Shown in pieces: positions 37,001-46,100 of a DNA stretch of 64,000 nt (position 1 is its first letter; every line of letters starts with the position of its first letter). The position numbers were made by a program, and so were the translations under genes. Source of the DNA: Poriferisodalis sp965221945 (GTDB lineage: Bacteria; Actinomycetota; Acidimicrobiia; Acidimicrobiales; Poriferisodalaceae); assembly GCF_965221945.1 (NCBI RefSeq), contig NZ_OZ244925.1, forward strand, positions 3,534,001 through 3,598,000, written 5' to 3'. The notes beneath the pieces are model-generated. The model was not told the DNA's origin. It saw only the letters and a program-made list of their open reading frames with translations, and ran no database searches.

Positions 37001-38705
37001 TGGACATGTGTCGGGCCGAGACCGTTACATCGTGCTGATGGGCAACGACGGCAGCGATCAGACCATCCTCACCGAAGACGACGACTGGGAAAGCTCGCCT
37101 GCGTGGTCGCCCGACGGCAGCGTCATCGCGTATCTCTCCGCCGGAGCGGTGTGGATCATGGCACCCGACAGCTCGAATGCACGCGCCGTGGCCGTTGGCG
37201 CCTTTGCGGACGGAGGTCTGTCCTGGTCGCCCGACAGCACGCACATTGCTTTTGCACGAGGCAGCTGGAGCGAGAGTCGCGTGGTGACGGTGGAGATCGA
37301 TGGCTTGGCCGAGAACGTCATCGGCGACGGGCTGATCAAGCAGAGAAACCCCAGCTGGTCGCCCGACGGTCAGCGAATTGTGTACGACGGAGTTGGTGAT
37401 CCCGCCGACGCCGACCCAGGCGATTCCGACCACGACGATGCTTGGAGCCTGGCCATCTCAGGCGCCGCAGGTACGCCAGCCTCCGGTGGCGTTGCCGAAT
37501 GCCGACCATGGGGCGTCTCGGGCACGACCGCAGGGTTCCCGCTCGCGGATTGGGCAGTGCCTTCGACGGGGACACTGCGGGTGGCGTTGCTGTTCATGGA
37601 CTTCCCCGACGCGCAGGCCGAGCACACGACGCAACGCGAAGCGGAGTTGGGCGCCGCCTTCATCGAGGAGTATCTCGAGGCCGCCAGCTACGGCAACCTC
37701 GATGTGGAGTTGGTGATCCACCATGCGTGGCTGCGAGCCGAGCAACCGCACGCCTCCTACATCGAGGAGCTCGCCGTAGGAACCGGCCTCGGCAGATCGG
37801 CCAGTGTCCACGCGGTCATGCTGGCAGACGACGCCGTGGACTTCTCCGGTGTCGATGCCGTAGCTGTGGTCCTCCCGAGCAGCCACTTCGGAGGCGGCGG
37901 CAATGCTGGCGGCGTCGTACAGGCCGACGGACGCAGCCTGGCAATGACACGCACGAACGACAAGCTGCTCTCCGAGGAGCGGACCCTCGCTAGCGCGCCG
38001 AACTGGGGGCGCGTGGCCGCCCACGAGGTCATCCACAACCTCGGCCTGCTCGACATGTACCCCTACGACGGCACCCTGCATGAGTTGCGCGACGCGCCAG
38101 CCGGAACCGAATGGGTCCGCGCTGCCTTCGGCCGCATGGGCCTGGAAGCCTGGTTCCCGGCGAACAAGTTCGACGAACGGCGTGAGGTCACGTGGCGGTA
38201 CGCCGATGGCAGGCGGGAGACCAGCTATACGAGGGAACTTGTGCCGGCTGAGATGATGGCGTGGAGCCGTTGGCAGCTCGGATGGCTCGACGACACGCAG
38301 GTGCAGTGCGTGCGAGAGCCCTCGGCCACGGTGCAGCTGGGCCCGATTGCGGCGCCCGGCGGCAGCACGGCGATGGCCGCCGTGCCGCTCACGACCCACG
38401 AGTTGATCGTGGTGGAGAGCCGCCGTGAACTCGGCTACGACCGCCCGGTAACGACCACGACCGCCGATGGCGCACGCGTGCGATTCCCGAACCTCCTCAG
38501 CGAGGGCGTACTGGTGTACACGGTCGACTCGGCGCTCAGATCGGGAGCGCTGCCGCTGAAGATTGCCGACGACAGCGGAAACGGCCAGGTCGACGACTTC
38601 CCCGTCCTCGGCGTGGACGACTCAGTGACGCTGCACGGCTACACCATCACCGTCACAGCAGACGACGGCAACACCCACACGGTGACGATCACCCGCAACA
38701 ACTGA
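33669..38705 (+). CDS. CWB2 / three six-blade WSPD propellers / M6-type metalloprotease
   Basis: 1678 residues from ATG 33669. Same plan as the 28583 protein: signal peptide, three CWB2 repeats, 18 blades in three sixes each opened by CGG..WSP[DN]C, then an M6-type domain. The zinc motif is HEVIHNLGLLD (His1452, Glu1453, His1456). One blade is degenerate (WSADSSQ). Near the end the protein diverges (TTTTADGARVRFPNLL, TRNN terminus) from its sister. The N-terminus and leader are nearly identical to those of the 28583 gene while the protease end is not, which fits duplication followed by divergence or patchy gene conversion. Confidence 0.9.
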   Translation: MRRALTGAVLVVAVVGGVLGLPASAAAQTAQEEQLAKVAVSRYGGADRYATSLLVAEAVAAEAGGSLTHVVMVSGLSWPDAVVAAPVAGALGAPVLMTSPGELRDDAAAFLQRTGVTDVVVVGATGGAHAVSDAVVTSLEGLGIAVERVGRVDRYATGVVAARQIESVGEMPGFGTTAIVANGDVFADALVAGAFAARGPHPVLLTPRDELHAGVARYLSEAGISHVVLMGGTAALAEAVDWSISDLGIAVTRLAGATRFDTAVKAAEFVEGLYAQGSERCLTTERIGLARARVPFDSFSAGPLLGRLCAPLLLANPNAIPLDTAGFLDAAHTATAAAGVDTLDLRVFGGDAAVSQTAIDAYLSGEPTVEPADEPAGLPAGTCGGAIDAAPVRLVTENDPEEPAWSPDCSQIVYGARSRLWIAGNDGSEPSELTQRDGGYSHEPFWSPDGTRIAYAREVYQGEHWESHIWVVNADGSGKTQVTRGDVWDGDPSWSPDSTEIVFSRISGTGRNAQGDRISSDRYIVAMNANGTNKRFLTVGGAWDRAPTWSPDGSQIGYIAYDSVWVHNTNGSGGRAIAGNAYWDGGLSWSPDGSKIAFTRRDGEDASIRLVQVDTASEEVLADVPGRESHPRWSPDGHRILFFVATEDGTREAWAAGASGRQVGIAPGQFVGRGSAPSPGGCGGSASDASQQLGSLGGSSPSWSPNCTHVVFAHDGSLWLMRNDGTDLRRLTRYDARTSYAPSWSPDGTRIAYARTDYLDDRWVSHIWLVNSDGTGHTQLTGGDVWDDEPSWSPDGAKLTFSRYWGSGRSDAGHRTDSDRYIAVMRADGSGRLALTAGAVWDHSPAWSPDGTLIAYISLKSVWVITPDGAHRRGIAGDVDSNGLSWSPDGARIAVTRGDDSATAIHLLELASLSDIKVTDGMARLSSPHWSPDGQRILFHTVNADGTQHVWAAGASGTQVGTTAGQFVGGGAVTATGGCGGTASDGPVKLAETAFVASEPAWSPDCTHVAFARRGSLWLMRNDGSGLRRLTRFDGETSSGPSWSPDGSRIAFARTVTTSRRTLSHIWLVSTDGTHRTQITEGDVLDSSPTWSADSSQIAFARQTLGEADANGHVSGRDRYIVLMGNDGSDQTILTEDDDWESSPAWSPDGSVIAYLSAGAVWIMAPDSSNARAVAVGAFADGGLSWSPDSTHIAFARGSWSESRVVTVEIDGLAENVIGDGLIKQRNPSWSPDGQRIVYDGVGDPADADPGDSDHDDAWSLAISGAAGTPASGGVAECRPWGVSGTTAGFPLADWAVPSTGTLRVALLFMDFPDAQAEHTTQREAELGAAFIEEYLEAASYGNLDVELVIHHAWLRAEQPHASYIEELAVGTGLGRSASVHAVMLADDAVDFSGVDAVAVVLPSSHFGGGGNAGGVVQADGRSLAMTRTNDKLLSEERTLASAPNWGRVAAHEVIHNLGLLDMYPYDGTLHELRDAPAGTEWVRAAFGRMGLEAWFPANKFDERREVTWRYADGRRETSYTRELVPAEMMAWSRWQLGWLDDTQVQCVREPSATVQLGPIAAPGGSTAMAAVPLTTHELIVVESRRELGYDRPVTTTTADGARVRFPNLLSEGVLVYTVDSALRSGALPLKIADDSGNGQVDDFPVLGVDDSVTLHGYTITVTADDGNTHTVTITRNN

Positions 38706-38800
38706 CCGGCGCCAGCCTCCGCACCGCGGGACCGTGACTGCGTTCGTCCTGTCCCCTCCGAAATTTGCCAATCAGCATCCGACCTAGGATTCGCCCGGTG

Positions 38801-41404
38801 ATGGTGCTGCGTCGAACGCTGGCTGGTCTGTTGATGCTTGTCATCGCCGCCGGGAGTCTCACGGTCGTTGCCGCACCGTCGAGTGCACAACTCGACGAGC
38901 GTCGCTTCGCCGTCGCGAATGCAGGGTCGCTCTCAGATATCGGAACGGCGGCTTCTGTGGTGGCAGCCGGCGAAGCAGATGCGGTGCTCTTCGCTGCATC
39001 AGCAGAGGCCATAGGTCCGGGTGCAGCTGGCGTCATCAATGAGTATGGGCTCGATGGCGCTGTGCTCGTGGGCGGCTGGGCCGCCCTTGGTGTTGGAATC
39101 GAGGACGACCTGCGCCGCCTGTCCACAGACGCCTCACTCGTTCGGCTTGCGGGTTACAACCGCATTGACACTGCCGCCCAAGCGGCCAGTCTGTCGCTCG
39201 ACGGCGTGACGGCACCGACTGTCGTGATTGCGAATGGCTGGTCGCTCTCGGACGTCGGAGTGGCTGCGTCCATTGTCGCGACCGGCGGGGCGGATGCCGT
39301 GCTGTACGCCACCGCCGATGGGCTCGGCGCGCCGACTCGCCGGGTGATCGAGGCGGTTCAACCCGGCAAGGCGTTGCTGATCGGAGGAACCGCGGCACTG
39401 GCGGAATCGATCGGCGAAGAGTTGCGACAGACCTCTCCCGGCATCGCGGTGGAGCGGCTCGGTGGGGCAACACGCGTGGACACCGCCACAGTCTCCGCAG
39501 AGCGGGCATTCGGCAAGGGCGCCACCCATGCCGTGGTGGCATACGGCTGGTCCGACCGGGACGTCGGTGTCGCGGTGGCGCTCGCTGCAGCCGACCCGCA
39601 CGCAGCCGTGCTGTACGCCCAGCGGCCCGATGCGCTCGGCGAAGCAGCGGTCGAGCTCATGACGAGGTTTCCACCAGAACGCATCACGCTCGTCGGAGAT
39701 TCGGCAGCACTCATGCCCGCGGTCATAGCTCAAGCCAAGCAACTCGTTCCGGTGGCTCGCGTGCGACGGCTTACTGACATCGCCAGTTCTGAAGATGCCG
39801 CCGAGGCGGCAGCGCGTGCCGCTGCGACGGTCGATGCTGGCTCCGCATTTGTATCCGTTTCCTACAGCTACACCCATACGTGCGGGCTGCGAGCGGACGG
39901 ACGCATCTTGTGTTGGGGAGCGAATGACGCCGGACAGTCGGATCCGCGCCACGGGACGTTCTTTTCCATCGCTGCTGGTACCGGGTTCACTTGCGGGGTC
40001 CGGGTGGACGGATCCATTGACTGCTGGGGTCGCGTGAACGCCGCGATGGCCGATGTCCCTGCTGGATCCTTTCGCGCTGTCAGTGCAGCGGTTGTGCATG
40101 CATGCGGTCTGCGCGCCGATGGGCGCATCGAGTGCTGGGGGAGCAATTTCTACGGACAAACGAACGCGCCATCTGGAACGTTCAGCAGCGTGTCTGCCGG
40201 CGGAGGGCAGTCATGCGGTCTGCGCTCCGATGGCCGGCTGGAGTGCTGGGGCACGTACGACGCGAGCCGGGACGAGGTTCCTTCGGGCAGCTTCACCGCA
40301 GTAGGCAACAACGGCTCGCACTCGTGCGGTGTGCGCAGCGACGCCAGCCTGGTCTGCTGGGGTCCCGATTTTGGGAATCTGACCGAGGTTCCCGCTGGCA
40401 CGTTCTCTGCGGCAAGCACAACGTTCGCTTGGGCGTGCGGACTTCGCACCGACGGCCGGGTGGCGTGCTGGGGCGGCAAGGCACCGCGGCAAGATGCGCT
40501 GCCGCACGGCTCGTTCGCTTCTTTGGGAGCAGGAGACACGAATATCCGCTTGTGCGGTGTGCAGTCCGACGGTGGTCTGGCGTGCTGGGGTCGGGGCGAT
40601 ATCAACGAATTCGGACAGTCGGACCCGCCTGGTGCTGCATTCACCTCGGTGTCTGCCGGCTATCGACGAACGTGCGCGTTGCGGGTCGACCAAACACTTG
40701 AGTGTTGGGGAGACGGGCTCTACCACTGGCAGCAGCCGCCAGAAGGTGGCTTCGTCGATGTGTCGGTTGGCTGGGGACACACGTGCGGTGTTCGCCCCGA
40801 TGGCGCTGTCTTCTGCTGGGGTTCTTCGTCCGACCGAGGAGAGGCCGACCCGCCGGAGGGAGGCTTCAGCAGCGTGACCGCGGGTGTTGCGCACTCATGC
40901 GGAATCGAGACAACCGGAACGGTCGCATGCTGGGGCGAGAATGTTGACGGCCGGGCGCGCCCGCCCGGCGGAACGTTCGTCGACCTCGACGCCGGTGGCT
41001 TGCATACTTGCGGCGTGAGGGATGATGGGGTCGCCGTCTGCTGGGGCAACAACGACTGGGGCCAAACCAACGTGCCGACGGGTACCTTCATCTCGATCGC
41101 TGCCGGGGTCCGACATTCATGCGGGCTTCACACGGACCAGACCATTGCGTGCTGGGGTGCGAACTATCAGGGTGAGACAGATGCACCGAGCGGTGTATTC
41201 GTCGCTGTAACAGCAGACGGCGACCACTCATGCGGGCTTCGCGCGGATGGGCGCGTCAACTGCTGGGGCGCCAACCACCGAGGCCAGTCCGCAGCGTCTG
41301 GGGGACTGTTCACCTCCGTCGAAGCAGGGGGTGAGTCTTCATGCGGCCTGCGGCGCGATGGCACGATCTCATGTTGGGGCAGCCGGAACATCCACAGGCC
41401 ATGA
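38801..41404 (+). CDS. CWB2 protein with 14 Cys-paired RCC1-like repeats
   Basis: 867 residues from ATG 38801 (AGGA at 38786-38789; GTG 38798 also possible). Signal peptide RRTLAGLLMLVIAAGS, cleavage near SSAQ. Three CWB2 repeats of a second subtype (NGWSLSDVGVAASIV, ADAVLYA) at about 40-340. Then 14 RCC1_2-type repeats of about 37 residues, each with the pattern CG[LV]R.DG...CWG, i.e. two cysteines per blade; 14 equals two seven-blade propellers. RCC1-like bacterial propellers generally mediate binding; the ligand is unknown. The stop overlaps the start of the next gene as ATGA, so the pair is translationally coupled. Confidence 0.88.
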   Translation: MVLRRTLAGLLMLVIAAGSLTVVAAPSSAQLDERRFAVANAGSLSDIGTAASVVAAGEADAVLFAASAEAIGPGAAGVINEYGLDGAVLVGGWAALGVGIEDDLRRLSTDASLVRLAGYNRIDTAAQAASLSLDGVTAPTVVIANGWSLSDVGVAASIVATGGADAVLYATADGLGAPTRRVIEAVQPGKALLIGGTAALAESIGEELRQTSPGIAVERLGGATRVDTATVSAERAFGKGATHAVVAYGWSDRDVGVAVALAAADPHAAVLYAQRPDALGEAAVELMTRFPPERITLVGDSAALMPAVIAQAKQLVPVARVRRLTDIASSEDAAEAAARAAATVDAGSAFVSVSYSYTHTCGLRADGRILCWGANDAGQSDPRHGTFFSIAAGTGFTCGVRVDGSIDCWGRVNAAMADVPAGSFRAVSAAVVHACGLRADGRIECWGSNFYGQTNAPSGTFSSVSAGGGQSCGLRSDGRLECWGTYDASRDEVPSGSFTAVGNNGSHSCGVRSDASLVCWGPDFGNLTEVPAGTFSAASTTFAWACGLRTDGRVACWGGKAPRQDALPHGSFASLGAGDTNIRLCGVQSDGGLACWGRGDINEFGQSDPPGAAFTSVSAGYRRTCALRVDQTLECWGDGLYHWQQPPEGGFVDVSVGWGHTCGVRPDGAVFCWGSSSDRGEADPPEGGFSSVTAGVAHSCGIETTGTVACWGENVDGRARPPGGTFVDLDAGGLHTCGVRDDGVAVCWGNNDWGQTNVPTGTFISIAAGVRHSCGLHTDQTIACWGANYQGETDAPSGVFVAVTADGDHSCGLRADGRVNCWGANHRGQSAASGGLFTSVEAGGESSCGLRRDGTISCWGSRNIHRP

Positions 41405-43176
41405 CGATGCAATCCAGGCAAGTATCCGCAGGCGTGATGCCGCACCTACGCTCCGGCGCCGGATCGGTGTGCCTGGCCGTCCTGATCATCGCGGTCCTCA
41501 TCATCTCGGTCCTCAGTACTGCCCGGCCTGCAGAGGCAATCGTGGAGGCAACTGCGCCGGGCTACGTCGCGGTCGAGGGTGGCAGCGAACACTCGTGTGC
41601 GTTGCGAGATGACGCCAGTGTCGTCTGCTGGGGGAACAACCGAGACGGGCGGGCCGACGCGCCGACGGGGAACTTCACGGCAATCGCCGTGGGCTTTCGG
41701 CATTCGTGCGCGTTGCGAGATGACGCCAGTGCTGTCTGCTGGGGGAGTAACCGGCTCGGGCGGACCGACGCGCCGACGGGGACCTTCATTGACCTCGCAG
41801 CGGGTTGGTTCTATTCGTGTGGTCTGCAGAGCGATGGCACCGTCGCCTGTTGGGGGAGCATCCACGTGGGGCAGGCCGACGCGCCGACGGGGACCTTCAC
41901 GGCAATCGCCGCAGGCGGATCACACTCGTGCGGGCTGCGGGATGACACCACCGTCGCCTGTTGGGGGAGCAACCTCAGGGGGCAGGCCGACGCGCCGACG
42001 GGGACCTTCACGGCAATCGCCGCAGGCGGATCACACTCGTGCGGGCTGCGGGATGACGCCACCGTCGAATGCTGGGGCGACGATGAGAAGAACCAGGCGA
42101 CGGCGCCGGCGGGGAGCTTCATTGCCATCAGCGCCGGCACAAACCACTCCTGCGCGCTTCGCGTCGAAGGAAGCATCGCGTGCTGGGGCAAGTTCTTTGC
42201 AGGCCAGCAGCCGAGCGAAGTGATCGATGGTCAGTGGACAGCCGGAAACAGGGTCTTCGTGCCGGCCGAAGCACCCGCAGGCACGTTTTCGGCATTGGGC
42301 GCCGGCGCGGAGCACGCGTGCGGCATCGAGCGAGACGGTCCATTGGTGTGCTGGGGCCGCAGTCACTTCGGCCAGGCCGACGCGCCAGGAGCGCAATTTG
42401 AGGCAGTCTCCACTGGATACAACTTCGCCTGTGGCCTGACCATCCACGGCGCTGCGCGTTGCTGGCACTTCTCTGCGGACGCTGGCGACAGTCTGACCGC
42501 TGTGCCGGACGGCACCTTCATCACACTCGCGGTCGGTAGGAGAGGCTTCGTCTGCGGGGTGCACAGCAACGGCGCCGTGGAGTGTTGGGGAACCAACGAC
42601 CGAGGACAGCTCGATGCACCGGTCGGTTCGTACACCGATGTCGTCGCTGGCGCTGAGCACGCCTGCGCGCTGCGCGACAGCGGCACCATTGCGTGCTGGG
42701 GCGACAACAGGGCAGGACAAACTGATGCGCCGGCAGGCACCTTCATCGCCCTCGCCAGTGGCAAATATCACACCTGCGGCCTCAGGCCCAGCAGACAGGC
42801 AGAGTGCTGGGGTACGGGGACGTTCGGCCAGTTGCGCACGCCGCGCACGCAATTCGAGTCAATCGGAAGTGGCCCATTCAGTGATCACACGTGCGGGATC
42901 GGCGCCGACGGCACATTGACCTGTTGGGGCTTCAATTGCGACGGGCAGGTCGAGGCGCCGAGTGGCGCGTTCGACGCAGTGGCGCTCGGACACTGGCATT
43001 CATGCGGTCTGCGAACGGACGGCACGCTGACGTGTTGGGGCTACAACCACCGGAATCAGGCCGAGGCGCGTGCAGGTTCGTTCGTTGACGTGAGTGCCTC
43101 TCTTGCGACCACGTGCGGTGTGCGAGGCGACGGGACGCTGACGTGTTGGGGTGAGTTTTACCTTCAGATCCGTTGA
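41401..43176 (+). CDS. Secreted protein of 14 Cys-paired RCC1-like repeats (no CWB2)
   Basis: 591 residues from ATG 41401; its ATGA overlaps the TGA of the 38801 gene. A start at 41341 would overlap by 64 bp and put extra residues before the signal peptide (hydrophobic core SVCLAVLIIAVLIISVL). The whole mature protein is 14 repeats of the C[AG]LRDD...CWG type, again two sets of seven, one ending CWH instead of CWG. Two adjacent repeats are almost identical at DNA level (111-bp period from 41881). Without CWB2 it is probably released, or held by the 38801 protein, which has the same number of blades. Function otherwise unknown. Confidence 0.85.
   Translation: MTMQSRQVSAGVMPHLRSGAGSVCLAVLIIAVLIISVLSTARPAEAIVEATAPGYVAVEGGSEHSCALRDDASVVCWGNNRDGRADAPTGNFTAIAVGFRHSCALRDDASAVCWGSNRLGRTDAPTGTFIDLAAGWFYSCGLQSDGTVACWGSIHVGQADAPTGTFTAIAAGGSHSCGLRDDTTVACWGSNLRGQADAPTGTFTAIAAGGSHSCGLRDDATVECWGDDEKNQATAPAGSFIAISAGTNHSCALRVEGSIACWGKFFAGQQPSEVIDGQWTAGNRVFVPAEAPAGTFSALGAGAEHACGIERDGPLVCWGRSHFGQADAPGAQFEAVSTGYNFACGLTIHGAARCWHFSADAGDSLTAVPDGTFITLAVGRRGFVCGVHSNGAVECWGTNDRGQLDAPVGSYTDVVAGAEHACALRDSGTIACWGDNRAGQTDAPAGTFIALASGKYHTCGLRPSRQAECWGTGTFGQLRTPRTQFESIGSGPFSDHTCGIGADGTLTCWGFNCDGQVEAPSGAFDAVALGHWHSCGLRTDGTLTCWGYNHRNQAEARAGSFVDVSASLATTCGVRGDGTLTCWGEFYLQIR
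41881..42102 (+). repeat. Tandem 111-bp RCC1 repeat units
   Basis: Two consecutive 111-bp (37-codon) units, starting gcgccgacgg at 41881 and 41992, are nearly identical over their first ~65 bases and similar beyond. They are coding repeats within the 41401 gene, and could expand or contract by whole blades. Confidence 0.75.
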
Positions 43177-43191
43177 CACGGCCCTATGTCG

Positions 43192-46100
43192 CTAGGGAGA
43201 TGATCCGGCGGTGCCGAGCGCGCGTTGAGTGGACTGTGCGGGCGTCGAGACCACGATGACCACAGCGTCCGGCGCGATCTGGGCGATCTGGGTTCTCAAT
43301 GCCTGGTCAGCGGGATCTGCGGAATCCACGATCAGGATCTGTGTGGGCCGGTGATCGGTCAACACCTTCGCGGTTGCGTCGTCGAGCATTCCAGGGCTTG
43401 CGTAGAGCACGGCGCTGTTATCGAGCGCTGCTGCAATCGCGGCGGCGATGCCGACATCGGCAAGCGCCCAGCCGTTTGCGATCACCGCGGTGGTGGCACC
43501 GGCTCGGAATGATTGCTGTGCCGAGAGCGTGGCGGTCTCGACGCGCGTCGCGCCTCCCAGGCGCTGCGGCGTGGTGCCACCTGCGGCCATCTGGGCTTGG
43601 GTGGCGACGACATCGCTCAGCGCAGCCGCGCCGCCCACAACCAGGATCCGTTGGGGCTCGTGATCTTCGAGGACGTCGCGAGTGGCGTCGCCCAGCGACC
43701 TAGCCGTCGCATACAGCACGGCGTCGGCGCGACCCGACGCCACCGCGGACGCAGCGGTACCCACATCGGACAGCGACCAGCCGTTTGCGAGCACCACCGT
43801 CGGGGACGCCACTTCGGCGAGCACCTGCTGTGCGGCCAGCGCGGCGGTGTGGATCCGGTCGGTGCCCGCCAACCGTTCCACCTGCACTCCCTCGGCCAGG
43901 CTGCGCACCTCGTTCTCGATGCTCGCGGCCAACGCAGCCGTGCCGCCGACGAACACGACTCGTTGCGGCTGCTGCTGGGACACGACCCCCGCGGCGTCGC
44001 TGCCGAGCGCGTCCGCCGATTCTGCGAACACCACGGCGTCGCCCAGTCCGGCTGCGACCATGGATGCCGCTGTGCCCACGTCAGAAAGCGACCCGCTGTT
44101 CGCGACCACCAGCACCCCGGCGAGAGCGCGTTCGCACTCAAGCTCCAACACCAGACCCAGCTGTGGCGGCGGAACCTCCAATTCAGGGGTCTCGACGAAC
44201 GCAGTCGACGGGTTTCCTGGTGCGTGGCATCCATCCGCCTCGGCGCGAACCTTCCACAGACCCGCCACGACATCCCAGCGGAACTGGCCCTCGGCACCGG
44301 TCATGTCCGGATTTGTGCCGTTGACGGCGGGATCCATCAGCACCGAGCCGTCGGCGACGGCGTCGAAGTCGACGGCTACGGTGCCGGGATTTTCACGCAG
44401 CAGCGTCACCGTGGCGCCGACGACTGGCTTGCCGAACTGATCCACGACCACGCCCGACGGGTCGATATAGACGCTGAACTCGACTGGCTCGGATGCTCCG
44501 TCGCAGCGTACGGTGATCGTGACCTGCGCCCGGCCTGTGATGTTGAGTGTGTCAGTCTCCACCGAGCCGACATAGGTGCCCGATCCAGACGGTGCCTCGA
44601 TCAAACGGACGCCACGGCCCCTTGTGCCGTCCGGCTCAGCAATACGCGCGGAGGCCCATCCGCCGCTGCATCCGTTGTGGCTGATGGTGATCGTGTCACT
44701 GGCCCCGAACGTGGGGATCCCGTCCCGAGACGACGACCATCCGCCGACATCGGTGCCCTCTGGTGGGGCCACCGGCGACGGAATAGCCACGAGCTGTGCA
44801 TCGATGCCGCCCGCGGCGCTGCCAGCGACAACCGTGACGCTGTCAGCGTCGTCTCCCGAAGAGCGAGCGTCGTAGAACTGCTGCACATGCCACGGAGACG
44901 AGAACTGCACCTTGTGCTCGCCTGGCGCCGCCGCAATCCGGTACGTACCGTCCGCTGAAGTCACTCCCGCAAAACTGAACCTCAAGAACCTCGAAGCGCT
45001 CACGGGTGCGAGCGAGATTTGGACATCGCCCAGTGGTGAGCCCCCCGAGCTGACAGTGCCCGAGATGTAACCCACGTCGAGCTGAGCGTCAATGCCCTCG
45101 GTCAACTGGCCGTCGGAAACCGCCACAGCGTCGTGTCGCGAGATGCTGCCGAACAAGATCCGGTTCGTGCCTGCACTGAGCAGCGGAGTCACATAGGAAC
45201 CGTCCGCGGCGGTCAGCACCCGATTACCGGACCAGCCAAACGCCACGGGGAAACCGGCAATGGGCGCGTCGGCGCTATCGGTAACCGTGCCGGCAATTCG
45301 GCCGCCAGTCGTGATGACGACGTCGACATGGCTGCTACCACCATCAGCCAGGGTCACCGATTCGAGTTCCGTTCCCCGGTCCGTTGCGATTTCATAGCTG
45401 CCCCCAGGCAATCCCGTGAATTCGAAAGAGCCCGACTGCGTCGCGCGCGCCCGCAGACGGCAAGTCGACCTCTGATCCTCGGTTTCCCGTGGCTCGCACA
45501 GCGAGACGGATACACCGGTAACGGGCAAACCGAGCCAGTCAGTGACGCTGCCCGAAATGGTGCCCGGCCGCGACAGTTCTGCGTCGAGATTCGACACCGA
45601 TCCCGTCTCCGGGATCATTACGGAGTCCGTGGGCCCAACGTCGTTGAAGATGGGGTGATCGTCGTAGGCCTCAGAGACGTAGCTGCCGTCAGTCGACACA
45701 AATGCGAGTTGCAGAGCCGCGCCGGGGCAGTACGCAAAGCTGTAGCTGCCGTCGTCGTCGGTGAGCGCGCGGAATTGCGCATTCGACAGACCCCACGGAC
45801 TCGAGGAGAGAAAGGGGCTGGAGATGACGTCGATTCCTGCCAGGCCTCCGCCGGCACCGTCCGCGACACGTCCGGACACCACAACCGGTTCAGCCAGTTC
45901 GTAGTCGACCACGACATCCTCGCTGTCGACGATGACCCCGAGCGTTCGCGAGCCGTGTACTTGGCCATAGGCACAGGTGGAGAGATACGAATAGGGTTCG
46001 GGCAGATCCGACGGGAAGACCAAGTAGTAGGTTGCAGCGGGCAGAGCCGGTGTCTCGTAGTGACCGTCGGCACTGACGAGGAGTCCGAGCGACGGCAGGG

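Noticed and set aside
41341..41400. Earlier start for the second RCC1 gene
   Set aside because: It would overlap the upstream gene by 64 bp and precede the signal peptide with unlikely residues; ATG 41401 gives a clean ATGA overlap.
43182..43197. Hairpin between the convergent genes at 43176 and 43192
   Set aside because: Only a 5-bp stem (cccta/taggg) overlapping a stop codon; too weak to call a terminator.
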